A DNA stretch of 64,000 bases from Bradyrhizobium sp. CB2312 (lineage in GTDB: Bacteria > Pseudomonadota > Alphaproteobacteria > Rhizobiales > Xanthobacteraceae). The notes beneath the pieces were generated by a model. That model was not told where the DNA came from. It ran no database searches and saw nothing but the letters and a program-made list of their open reading frames with translations. Both the position numbers and the translations under genes were made by a program. The stretch lies in contig NZ_CP121668.1 in NCBI RefSeq assembly GCF_029714425.1, forward strand, positions 7,151,501-7,215,500, written 5' to 3'. Within the stretch, counting starts at the first letter, position 1. The number at the start of each line of letters is the position of its first letter. Below, one piece after another: positions 43,614-51,113 of this stretch.

Positions 43614-44075
43614 ATGCCCGACCTCGACGCCATCGACCGCAAGATCCTCGCGCTGCTGCAGACCGACAGCCGGCTGACCATGCAGGAGCTTGCCGACAAG
43701 GTCGGGCTCGCGGTCTCGCCCTGCCACCGCCGGGTCAAGCTCTTGGAGGAACGCGGCGTCATCTCGCGCTATATCGCGACCGTCGACCAGAAGGCACTGG
43801 GGCTGCATGTCAGCGTGTTCATCTCGATCAAGCTGGCACGGCAGAAGGAGGAGGACCTCAACCGCTTCGCCCGCGCCATCTCGAAATGGGACGAGGTGCT
43901 GGAGTGCTATCTGATGACCGGCAACCGCGACTACCTGCTGCGGGTGGTGGCGGCCGACCTCGCCTCCTACGAGACGTTCCTCAAGACCAAGCTGACCCGG
44001 CTCGACGGCATCGCCTCGATCGAGTCCAGCTTTGCCCTGAGCCAGGTGAAATATTCGATCGCGCTGCCGGTGTGA
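43614..44075 (+). CDS. Lrp/AsnC family transcriptional regulator
   Basis: A 153-residue regulator. The N-terminal helix-turn-helix reads LDAIDRKILALLQTDSRLTMQELADKVGLAVSPCHRRVKLLEERGVI; the C-terminal ligand-binding (RAM) domain contains ECYLMTGNRDYLLRVVAADL. The start at 43614 gives a family-sized protein; in-frame ATGs at 43566 and 43587 are alternatives, and no start has a strong ribosome binding site. It is divergent from the E1-like dehydrogenase and probably senses an amino acid to control it. Confidence 0.9.
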   Translation: MPDLDAIDRKILALLQTDSRLTMQELADKVGLAVSPCHRRVKLLEERGVISRYIATVDQKALGLHVSVFISIKLARQKEEDLNRFARAISKWDEVLECYLMTGNRDYLLRVVAADLASYETFLKTKLTRLDGIASIESSFALSQVKYSIALPV

Positions 44076-44080
44076 CAGAC

Positions 44081-44167
44081 TGTCATTGCGAGGAGCCCTT
44101 GCGACGAAGCAATCCAGACTGCCTCCGCGGAGGGATGCTGGATTGCTTCGCTGCGCTCGCAACGACG
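44081..44167. repeat. Dispersed palindromic repeat, copy A3
   Basis: GTCATTGCGAGGAGCCCTTG, AAGCAATCCAGACTGCCTC and the inverted ATTGCTTCGCTGCGCTCGCAA half. It is the third copy of the family seen at 16326 and 39237. Confidence 0.85.
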
Positions 44168-44281
44168 GCGGAGGAGCGGCTCCGGGCAATTCCGAAGCAG
44201 CAAAAGGCGACGTTGTCACATGGATGAAACAAAGGGCACCGATGGTCATTTGACAACCGTCCCCACCCGAGAACCGCAACC

Positions 44282-45202
44282 ATGACTGCATCCGACCGCA
44301 CCTCCGAAACCGCCAAGCGCGAGCGCATCATTCAGGAGATGGCCGACGATCTCGACGAGGAGCTGGAGATGGAGATGGATGATGCCCGTCTCGACGAGCT
44401 CCTGGACGAGACCGACGCGCTGAACCCGACGGTCGACCGCAAGCTCTATTTCCGGGAGCTGCTGCGGCTCCAGGGCGAGCTGGTCAAGCTCCAGGACTGG
44501 GTGCACAGCGAGAAGAAGAAGGTCGTGGTGCTGTTCGAGGGCCGCGATTCCGCCGGCAAGGGCGGCGTCATCAAGCGCATCACCCAGCGCCTCAATCCCC
44601 GCATCTGCCGCGTCGCGGCGCTTCCCGCCCCGAGCGAGCGCGAGCGCACGCAGTGGTACTTCCAGCGCTACGTGTCCCACCTGCCGGCCGGCGGCGAGAT
44701 CGTGCTGTTCGACCGCAGCTGGTACAACCGCGCTGGCGTCGAACGCGTGATGGGCTTCTGCACCGACGAGCAGTACCAGGAGTTCTTCAAGACCGTGCCG
44801 GAGTTCGAGCGAATGCTGATCCGCTCCGGCATCATCCTGGTCAAATACTGGTTCTCGATCACCGACGACACGCAGCAGTTCCGCTTCACCATGCGCATCC
44901 GCGACCCGCTGAAGCAATGGAAGCTGAGCCCGATGGACGTCGAAGCCCGCACCCGTTGGGAGGCCTACACCAAGGCCAAGGAGACCATGCTGGAGCACAC
45001 GCATCTGCCGGACTCTCCGTGGTGGATCGTCGATGCCGTGGACAAGAAGCGCGCCCGGCTCAACTGTATCTCGCATCTGCTCAGCCAGATCCCATACCAG
45101 GAAGTGGCGCACGTGCCGGTGGTGCTGCCGGAGCGCGTGCGCAATCCCGACTATCACCGCGGCCCGATTCCGCCGGAGATGTACGTGCCGGCGAAATACT
45201 GA
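44282..45202 (+). CDS. ppk2: Polyphosphate kinase 2 (PPK2)
   Basis: A 306-residue single-domain PPK2, which uses polyphosphate to phosphorylate nucleoside diphosphates (class I) or makes polyphosphate from them. Walker A GRDSAGKGG is at 87-95, Walker B VLFDRSWYNR at 141-150, and the lid region holds the basic RITQRLNPR and ERTQWYFQRY blocks. The N-terminal 50 residues are acidic and helical. Class I is favoured by the wording of these motifs, but the class was not tested. It stands alone, followed by a perfect 20-bp palindrome. Confidence 0.92.
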   Translation: MTASDRTSETAKRERIIQEMADDLDEELEMEMDDARLDELLDETDALNPTVDRKLYFRELLRLQGELVKLQDWVHSEKKKVVVLFEGRDSAGKGGVIKRITQRLNPRICRVAALPAPSERERTQWYFQRYVSHLPAGGEIVLFDRSWYNRAGVERVMGFCTDEQYQEFFKTVPEFERMLIRSGIILVKYWFSITDDTQQFRFTMRIRDPLKQWKLSPMDVEARTRWEAYTKAKETMLEHTHLPDSPWWIVDAVDKKRARLNCISHLLSQIPYQEVAHVPVVLPERVRNPDYHRGPIPPEMYVPAKY

Positions 45203-45206
45203 CGGC

Positions 45207-45226
45207 GCCTGCCGCTAGCGGCAGGC
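45207..45226. other. Perfect 20-bp palindrome after ppk2
   Basis: GCCTGCCGCTAGCGGCAGGC is fully self-complementary. It starts four bases after the ppk2 stop and lies 22 bp before the next gene. It could form a hairpin in RNA but has no T-run. It may be an attenuating or processing structure between two cotranscribed genes. Confidence 0.6.
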
Positions 45227-45248
45227 CAGCCCGGACGAGGACAGCGCG

Positions 45249-46658
45249 ATGCCCGTGCCGAGCGATCTGAGCGTGACCAGGGACTCGACCCGCCGCCGTA
45301 ATCGCCTCAGCCCGTGGCTCGCGCTGGCGAGCGCGCTGTCGGTGCTGACGGTTGCGCTCGCTTTGTCTTATTGGGCCTGGCAGCCGGCCACGCTGCGCAT
45401 CGCCGTGGGACCCGCCGGCAGCGACGACCAGACGCTTATCGCGGCGCTGGCGAAGGCGTTCGAGACCAAGGGCGGCGCGATACGCCTTGTCCCGATCGAG
45501 ACCGACGGCACGCTGCAAAGTCTCAATCTGCTCGGCACCGGCAAGGCGGACCTTGCGGTGGCGCGCGGCGATCTCGCGATCCCGCCCGAGACCAATTCGG
45601 TCGCGATCCTGCGGCGGAATTTCGTGGTGCTGTGGGCGCCGACGGGGCGCAAGGGCGCAGCGCGGTCCAAAGTCACGGAGATCGCATCGCTCGGCGGACG
45701 CCGCGTCGGCGTCGTCGGCCTCGGCGATGCCAATCCCGACCTGCTGCGCGTCATCCTGGCCGAGTCCGGCGTCAATCCGCAGAAGGTGACGATCACCCAG
45801 TTCGGCACCGACCGCATCTCCGAGATGACCCAGGATGTCGCGCTCGACGCCTTCATGATGGTGGGCGCGCTCGACGACAAGGTCATCGCCAGCACGATAG
45901 CCACGACCGCGCGGCTGCGCGGCGAGCCCAAATTCCTCTCCGTCGACGTCTCCGACGCCATTGCCGAGCGGCATCCGCTCTACGAGTCCGAGGAGATTCC
46001 GGCGAGCGCGTTTGCCACGACGCCGCAGCGGCCCGACGACAAGATCGACACCATCGCGGTCAACCAGCTGATCGTCGCGCCCGCGTCATTGTCCGAGGAC
46101 ACGGTCGCAGCCTTCACCCGCGAGCTGTTCGCGGTCCGGCCGTCGCTCGCGAAGGATTTGCCCGGCGCCAGCCACATCCAGAAGCCCGACACCGACAAGG
46201 ACGCCGCGCTGCCGGCCCATCCCGGAGCTGCCGCCTATATCGACGGCAACGAGCGCAGCTTCATGGACAAGTACAGCGACTACATCTGGGGTGTGGTGTT
46301 GCTGCTCTCCGGCCTCGGCTCGGTCGCCGCGTGGCTGCGCCATTATCTCAGGCGCGAGGAGCGCAGCCTCAACGCGCTGCATCGCGACCGGCTGCTGACG
46401 GCGATCTCCAGCGTGCGCGAGGCGACCTCGCTCGACGACCTTGCGGCCATGCAGGGCGCCGCCGACGAGATCCTGCGCGAGACGCTGGCCTGTCACGAGG
46501 ACGGCGCCATCGAGGACGGCGACCTCGCCGCCTTCGGTCTCGTGCTGGCGCAGTTCCACCAGGCGATCGTCGACCGCCGCGCCGTGATCGCGGAGGCGCC
46601 CGCAAAGCCGGGCGGCGGCGCGCTTCAGCCGGTGCCTATCTCCACGGCTGCACGATGA
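45249..46658 (+). CDS. TAXI family TRAP-type solute-binding protein with membrane anchors
   Basis: A 469-residue protein. The N-terminus has a hydrophobic helix (about 24-46, signal anchor), then a TAXI-type binding domain: LRIAVGPAGSDDQTLIAALAKAFETKG, TGKADLAVARGDLAIP and later DIRL-type beta strands. A second hydrophobic helix is at about 345-362 (YIWGVVLLLSGLGSVAAWL), followed by a roughly 105-residue cytoplasmic helical domain. Normal TAXI proteins are about 320 residues with no C-terminal anchor, and work with a fused DctQM permease that is absent here. A sensory or scaffold role is possible. Its 3' end overlaps the convergent dehydrogenase gene by 23 bp. Confidence 0.78.
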   Translation: MPVPSDLSVTRDSTRRRNRLSPWLALASALSVLTVALALSYWAWQPATLRIAVGPAGSDDQTLIAALAKAFETKGGAIRLVPIETDGTLQSLNLLGTGKADLAVARGDLAIPPETNSVAILRRNFVVLWAPTGRKGAARSKVTEIASLGGRRVGVVGLGDANPDLLRVILAESGVNPQKVTITQFGTDRISEMTQDVALDAFMMVGALDDKVIASTIATTARLRGEPKFLSVDVSDAIAERHPLYESEEIPASAFATTPQRPDDKIDTIAVNQLIVAPASLSEDTVAAFTRELFAVRPSLAKDLPGASHIQKPDTDKDAALPAHPGAAAYIDGNERSFMDKYSDYIWGVVLLLSGLGSVAAWLRHYLRREERSLNALHRDRLLTAISSVREATSLDDLAAMQGAADEILRETLACHEDGAIEDGDLAAFGLVLAQFHQAIVDRRAVIAEAPAKPGGGALQPVPISTAAR

Positions 46659-47715
46659 TCTTGGTATGGGCCTCGGGATTGGCGAGGTCGGCAAACGCCT
46701 TGGCGACGCCGTCGATACCGACCTCCGCCGTCACCATCGCCGCGGCATCCACCTGCCCCTCCGCGATCAGGCGCAGCGACGCTGCGAACTCGTCCGGTGT
46801 GTAGCCGAGCACGTACTGGACGCTCAGCTCCTTCATGATGCCGAGCATGGGCTCGTTTCTGTCGGCCTCCATGCAGACGCCGACCACGACGATGCGCGCA
46901 TCGCGCGGTGCGCCTTCGAACACCTGCTGGAGCAAGCCGGGCACGCCGACGCATTCGAAGATGATCGCAGGCTTGAGCGCCGGCAGCATGGCCTGGAACG
47001 GCGGCCGCGCCGCCTTCTCGGTGTCCGACATCTGGGCGTGCTCGGCCCAGGTCGCATAAGGCTGCGACACCCTGGGATCGACCACGACGTCCGCACCGAG
47101 CTTTGCGGCGAGCGCCCGCCGGGCCGGCGAATAGTCGGCGGCGACGATCGGATGCAGGCCCTTGATCTTCAGCGCCGCGATCACCGCGAGCCCGACCGGG
47201 CCGCAACCGATCACGAGGGGCACTTCGTCGCCCCCGATATTCGCCTTCGCCGCGGCGTGGACACCGACCGCGAGCGGCTCGGTCAGCGCCGCATGTTCCG
47301 GCGCAAGACCGTTGGGCACTTCGAGCAGGAGCGGCTCGCTCAAGATCATTCTCTCCGCATAGCCGCCGCTGAAGTCGTTGGAATAGCCGATGCCCTTGAT
47401 GCCCTCCGCTGTCAGCAGCGCGGGCAGCGAGCAGACGTGCGTGCCCGGCTTGAGCCGACGTTCGGTGCCTGGGCCGTAGTCGACGATCTCGCAGCAGAAC
47501 TCGTGGCCGAACACGACATCGCGCGACAGATCCATCGGCGTTCGCCCGGTCTTCTTCGCCATCTCCACCATTCGTGGCGCGTGCTGGCGGGCGTGCAAAT
47601 CGGAGCCGCAGATGCCGCAGGCGAGCGTCCTGACCAGCACCTGGCCGGGACCGGGCGTCGGCTCCGCCATCTGGCCGACGACAATCTCACCGTTCCTGAA
47701 AATCGCAGCACGCAT
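46636..47715 (-). CDS. Zinc-type medium-chain alcohol dehydrogenase
   Basis: A 359-residue MDR protein. The catalytic zinc site is in ACGICGSDLHA with Cys near 36, and GHEFCCEIVDYG with the His-Glu pair near 70-71. The structural-zinc four-Cys loop is absent: only one Cys (THVCSLPAL) appears there. The nucleotide-binding fold begins VPLVIGCGPVGLAVIAALK near 165. It oxidises an alcohol or reduces an aldehyde with NAD(P). Ends of this gene and the TAXI gene overlap. Confidence 0.9.
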   Translation of the reverse strand: MRAAIFRNGEIVVGQMAEPTPGPGQVLVRTLACGICGSDLHARQHAPRMVEMAKKTGRTPMDLSRDVVFGHEFCCEIVDYGPGTERRLKPGTHVCSLPALLTAEGIKGIGYSNDFSGGYAERMILSEPLLLEVPNGLAPEHAALTEPLAVGVHAAAKANIGGDEVPLVIGCGPVGLAVIAALKIKGLHPIVAADYSPARRALAAKLGADVVVDPRVSQPYATWAEHAQMSDTEKAARPPFQAMLPALKPAIIFECVGVPGLLQQVFEGAPRDARIVVVGVCMEADRNEPMLGIMKELSVQYVLGYTPDEFAASLRLIAEGQVDAAAMVTAEVGIDGVAKAFADLANPEAHTKIIVQPWR

Positions 47716-47775
47716 CCGGCTCCTCCCCTGTCGTTGGAGCCGTTGATAGCACGTATCAGGGTACGCGGACTTGCG

Positions 47776-48831
47776 TCAGGGGTTCGGGGAACGCTCTTCC
47801 AGCACCAGGAGCTGGGCGCGGCGGATGCGCTCGCGATGGGCGATATAGAGACCGCTGGCGACGATGAAGGCGGCACCAGTGATGGTCCAGATATCCGGCA
47901 GCTCACCGAAGATGAAGAAGCCGAGAATGCTGACCCAGAGCAACTGCGTGTAGGAGAACGGCGCCAACACCGAGGCATCGCCATAACGGTAGGCGAGCAC
48001 GACGATCCACTGCCCCACGGTGGAGGCAACGCCGACGACGATGCCGAGCCCAATCGCCGTCCAGCTGGGTGTCACCCAGGCGAACGGCACCATCACGGAC
48101 ATGATGGCAACACCCGTGAGCGCGGAATAGGCCATCGTGGTGAGAACCGCCTCGCGCCCGCTCATCATGCGGGTCATGATCAGCGCGGCAGCCCAGCAGA
48201 ACGCCGAGACGATCGGAAAGAACGCCGCGACATGGAAAGCAGCCGAGCCCGGGCGAATGATGATCATCACGCCCATCAGGCCGATCGCGGTCGCGATCCA
48301 GCGGCGCATGCCAACCTTTTCGCTCAGGAAGATGATCGACAGCGCGGTAACGAACAGCGGCGAAACGAATCCGGTCGCGGAAGCTTCCGCAATGGGAAGG
48401 TAACTCACGCCGGTGATGAAGAAGAGCGAGGAGCCGAGCAGCGCCGTGCCGCGCATGATCTGCAAGCCCAATCGCTCGGTCCGCATCGCATGGAGCGGCG
48501 AACCCGGCAGCATCACCGGCAGGAACATCAGCGCGAACGTGACGAAGCGGATCCAGGTGATCTCGATCGAAGGCAGGCTCGACGACAGATACTTCGAGGT
48601 GACGTCGGAGCAGCCGAGAAACACCGTCGACAGCAGCACCAGCGCAATGCCCTTGAAGGGATGATCGACGCGCGCAGGCGCGCGGCGAGCCTCCTGCTTC
48701 TTCTCGGGCACGGAAGGCATAGGAATACTGTCGAGCCTTGCGGCTGCGGCGGGCGGCGGGGTCACGGCTGGAACCTGGGAAAACGACGATTCGGGAACGA
48801 TCGTAAAAAACGACAAAAGCGCCGCTTTCAC
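47776..48831 (-). CDS. DMT family transporter (EamA domains)
   Basis: A membrane protein of up to 351 residues with ten predicted helices in two EamA repeats; blocks include STVFLGCSDVTSKYL, FFITGVSYLPIAEASATGFVSPLFV and APFSYTQLLWVSILGFFIFGELPD. These are metabolite exporters of broad range. The start is uncertain: the GTG at 48831 has GGAAG upstream, and an ATG at 48720 would remove a 37-residue low-complexity leader. Confidence 0.85.
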   Translation of the reverse strand: MKAALLSFFTIVPESSFSQVPAVTPPPAAAARLDSIPMPSVPEKKQEARRAPARVDHPFKGIALVLLSTVFLGCSDVTSKYLSSSLPSIEITWIRFVTFALMFLPVMLPGSPLHAMRTERLGLQIMRGTALLGSSLFFITGVSYLPIAEASATGFVSPLFVTALSIIFLSEKVGMRRWIATAIGLMGVMIIIRPGSAAFHVAAFFPIVSAFCWAAALIMTRMMSGREAVLTTMAYSALTGVAIMSVMVPFAWVTPSWTAIGLGIVVGVASTVGQWIVVLAYRYGDASVLAPFSYTQLLWVSILGFFIFGELPDIWTITGAAFIVASGLYIAHRERIRRAQLLVLEERSPNP

Positions 48832-48908
48832 AACTTCCGAAAACAGGATGCCGATATGCGCTCACGTCCGCGCGCGTCAATACTCCATTAATAATGGAGG
48901 TTTGTGCA

Positions 48909-49748
48909 CTACAACATGGGCAGGCTGCGCGGCTTCGGACCGCGCGGAAACGCCGCATCGAGCGCCGAAATCTCCTCCTTCGTCAGCACGAGATCGCCGG
49001 CGGCCGCATTTTCGCCGGCATGTTCCGCGGACGACGCCTTCGGAATCGCGAACACCGTAGTCGCACGGGTGAGGAAGCTCAGCGCGACCTGACGCGGTGT
49101 CGCACGACGCGCTTCCGCGATCTGCGCGAGCACAGCGCCACCCTTGCTGCGCGCGTCAGGGAAATCATCATGGCCGAACGGCGAATAGGCGACCACGGCG
49201 ACGCCGTGCTGCCCGCACCACGGGATCACCGCATGCTCGATCGCGCGCTCCTTGAGGTGATAGAGCACTTGATTGCAGGCGATCTTCCCTTCGCCGGCGA
49301 CATCGAGAATGTCGCCGAGATCGTCGGCGTCGAAATTGGACACGCCCCAGGATTTGATCTTGCCCGATGTCACCAGCTCCTCGAATGCGGCGACGGTGTC
49401 CTCCAGCGGATAGGAGCCACGCCAGTGCAGGAGATAGCAGTCGAGGCGATCGGTCTTCAGCCGCTTCAGCGAGCGCTCGCAGGCCGTGATGGTGCCGCGA
49501 CGCGAGGCATTGCTCGGCAGCACTTTTGACACCAGAAACACCTCGTCGCGCCGGCCCGCGATCGCGTCCGCAATCACGAGCTCGGCATCGCCATACATCT
49601 CGGCGGTATCGGTATGCGTCATGCCGAGATCGAGCCCGCGCTGCAGCGCCGCGATCGCGCGCTTGGGATCGCCATGGTCGAGATACCATGTGCCCTGCCC
49701 GATGACGGAGACATTGGCGCCGGTCTTGCCGAAAGGTTTTGTGTTCAT
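48909..49748 (-). CDS. Aldo/keto reductase
   Basis: A 279-residue NADPH-dependent reductase of the AKR family. The ATG at 49748 has GGAG five bases upstream. Catalytic residues are visible: Asp and Tyr in DTAEMYGDAE, Lys in EVFLVSKV, and His in CYLLHWRG. The cofactor block FAIPKASSAEHAGENA lies near the C-terminus. It reduces aldehydes or ketones; the substrate is unknown. It ends 77 bp upstream of the DMT transporter start. Confidence 0.9.
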   Translation of the reverse strand: MNTKPFGKTGANVSVIGQGTWYLDHGDPKRAIAALQRGLDLGMTHTDTAEMYGDAELVIADAIAGRRDEVFLVSKVLPSNASRRGTITACERSLKRLKTDRLDCYLLHWRGSYPLEDTVAAFEELVTSGKIKSWGVSNFDADDLGDILDVAGEGKIACNQVLYHLKERAIEHAVIPWCGQHGVAVVAYSPFGHDDFPDARSKGGAVLAQIAEARRATPRQVALSFLTRATTVFAIPKASSAEHAGENAAAGDLVLTKEEISALDAAFPRGPKPRSLPML

Positions 49749-49781
49749 GTTCGCTCCGAACTCCGATGTTTCTTCCCCTCT

Positions 49782-49921
49782 CCCCGTTCTTACGGGGAGA
49801 GGGTTGGGGTGAGGGGCTGCTTCCGCAATCAAGGTAGCAGTTGGACTCGTGGAGAGTCCCCCTCACCCGCATTTGCGCTTCGCGCAACTGCGGCCTCTCC
49901 CCGCACGCGGGGAGAGGCGAA
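49782..49921. repeat. Inverted-repeat intergenic element (CTCTCCC type)
   Basis: CCCTCTCCCCGTTCTTACGG and GGGAGAGGG pair at the left; GCCTCTCCCCGC and GCGGGGAGAGGC pair at the right, with TTGCGCTTCGCGCAA between. It resembles the element at 19023-19155. Confidence 0.75.
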
Positions 49922-49932
49922 AAGCCGCGCGC

Positions 49933-50838
49933 TCAAGAGTTCAATCCGCCGATATCAGCGACCAGCACGCTGCCGGTCGCTGACTCCGTGATATAGAGCC
50001 GATCCCTGTTCGCGCCACCGATTGCGACATTGGTGCAGTTCGGCCCGGCGCACGACTTGATCCGCGCAATCAACTCGCCATTCGGCGCGAACACGAAGAC
50101 GTGGCCGAGCGAAGCGTGGCCGACGAACAGGCGGCCCTTCGCGTCCATGGTCATGCCGTCAGGGCCGCTGGTACCGAACAGTGAGCAGAAGCGGCCGACC
50201 TTCGACACGCTGCCGTCCTTCATGAACGGCAGCCGCCACACCGCGTTGTCGCGCGTCATCGCGACGAACAGCACGGTCTCGCTGGGATCGAGCACCAGAC
50301 CGTTGGGGCTGATGCCGGTGTCGATCAGGCAGTCGAGCCGCCCGTTCGGTGCGAGCCGGTAGACGCGACCACTCGGATCATGCAGGCCGGTCTGGCCCTG
50401 ATCGGTGAAGAAGATGTCGCCGTTCGACGCAAGATGCAGATCGTTGCAGCCGCGGAAAGACTCAGAGTTACGCGCGGTCAGCACCGGCGTGATGCGGCCG
50501 GCCTTGGCGTCGAGCTCCATGATGCCGTGCATGTAGTCGGCCACCAGGATGCGGCCGTCGGCGGCGATCTTCAATCCGTTCGGCCAGCCGTCATACTCGA
50601 TCACAAGCGACCACTCACCACCGGGCGCGATCCGGAAGATGCGGCCGAACGGAATGTCGACGATGTAGAGATTGCCGTCCTTGTCGAACGAAGGGCCTTC
50701 GATGAAGCTGTCGGTCGGCACACCCGGCCGGTTGGCATCGGCCCAATCCGTCCGCACACCCTTGCGGCGGAATGTGTCGGGCATGGCCGAGAAGAGTCTT
50801 GTTTCGATCAGGCGCGGCGGCGTTTCCAGGTACATCAT
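49933..50838 (-). CDS. SMP-30/gluconolactonase/LRE family protein
   Basis: A 301-residue beta-propeller protein. The start at 50838 (or 50835) gives MMYLETPPRLIETRLFSAMP; a much longer upstream open frame runs through a repeat and the 3' end of the chemoreceptor gene and is rejected. Family blocks: IEGPSFDKDGNLYIVDIPFGRIF, CNDLHLASNGDIFFTDQGQTG, SPNGLVLDPSETVLFVA and SGPDGMTMDAKGRLFVG, with the metal-binding Glu, Asn and Asp. A lactonase of a sugar or other acid is likely. No ribosome binding site stands out. Confidence 0.82.
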   Translation of the reverse strand: MMYLETPPRLIETRLFSAMPDTFRRKGVRTDWADANRPGVPTDSFIEGPSFDKDGNLYIVDIPFGRIFRIAPGGEWSLVIEYDGWPNGLKIAADGRILVADYMHGIMELDAKAGRITPVLTARNSESFRGCNDLHLASNGDIFFTDQGQTGLHDPSGRVYRLAPNGRLDCLIDTGISPNGLVLDPSETVLFVAMTRDNAVWRLPFMKDGSVSKVGRFCSLFGTSGPDGMTMDAKGRLFVGHASLGHVFVFAPNGELIARIKSCAGPNCTNVAIGGANRDRLYITESATGSVLVADIGGLNS

Positions 50839-50939
50839 GATTGTTATGATTGCTGAGAGGGAGAGCGCAGCAACATAAGGCACAATCGCGGGCGCGTCGA
50901 TTGGGGCAACGAGCATGGCTGCGTTGGCGAGCGGTACCG

Positions 50940-51080
50940 GCCCGCGCGACTCTCGTGTCCCGGACGCGCTGCAACGCGTCAGCGTTGCTGCGCAGAGCCG
51001 GGATCCATAAGGGACAAACACTCTGCTGTTAGATAGGCCCCGGCTCTGCAGCGCACCACTTCGTGCTGCGCAGCGTCCGG
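50940..51080. repeat. Repeat-like intergenic sequence
   Basis: CTCGTGTCCCGGACGCG at the left and CGCAGCGTCCGGGGCACGAG at the right are inverted copies; CAGAGCCGGGAT and GCCCCGGCTCTG form an inner pair. The wording overlaps that of 40950-41104. It lies between the SMP-30 and chemoreceptor genes. Confidence 0.7.
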
Positions 51081-51113
51081 GGCACGAGACCGTCTTGTAG
51101 CCCGTAGCCCGTC

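Noticed and set aside
46666..48891. 741-codon frame on the plus strand across two minus-strand genes
   Set aside because: Long, but it spans an alcohol dehydrogenase, an intergenic gap and a DMT transporter in antisense; composition is His/Arg/Asp-rich low complexity with no domain.
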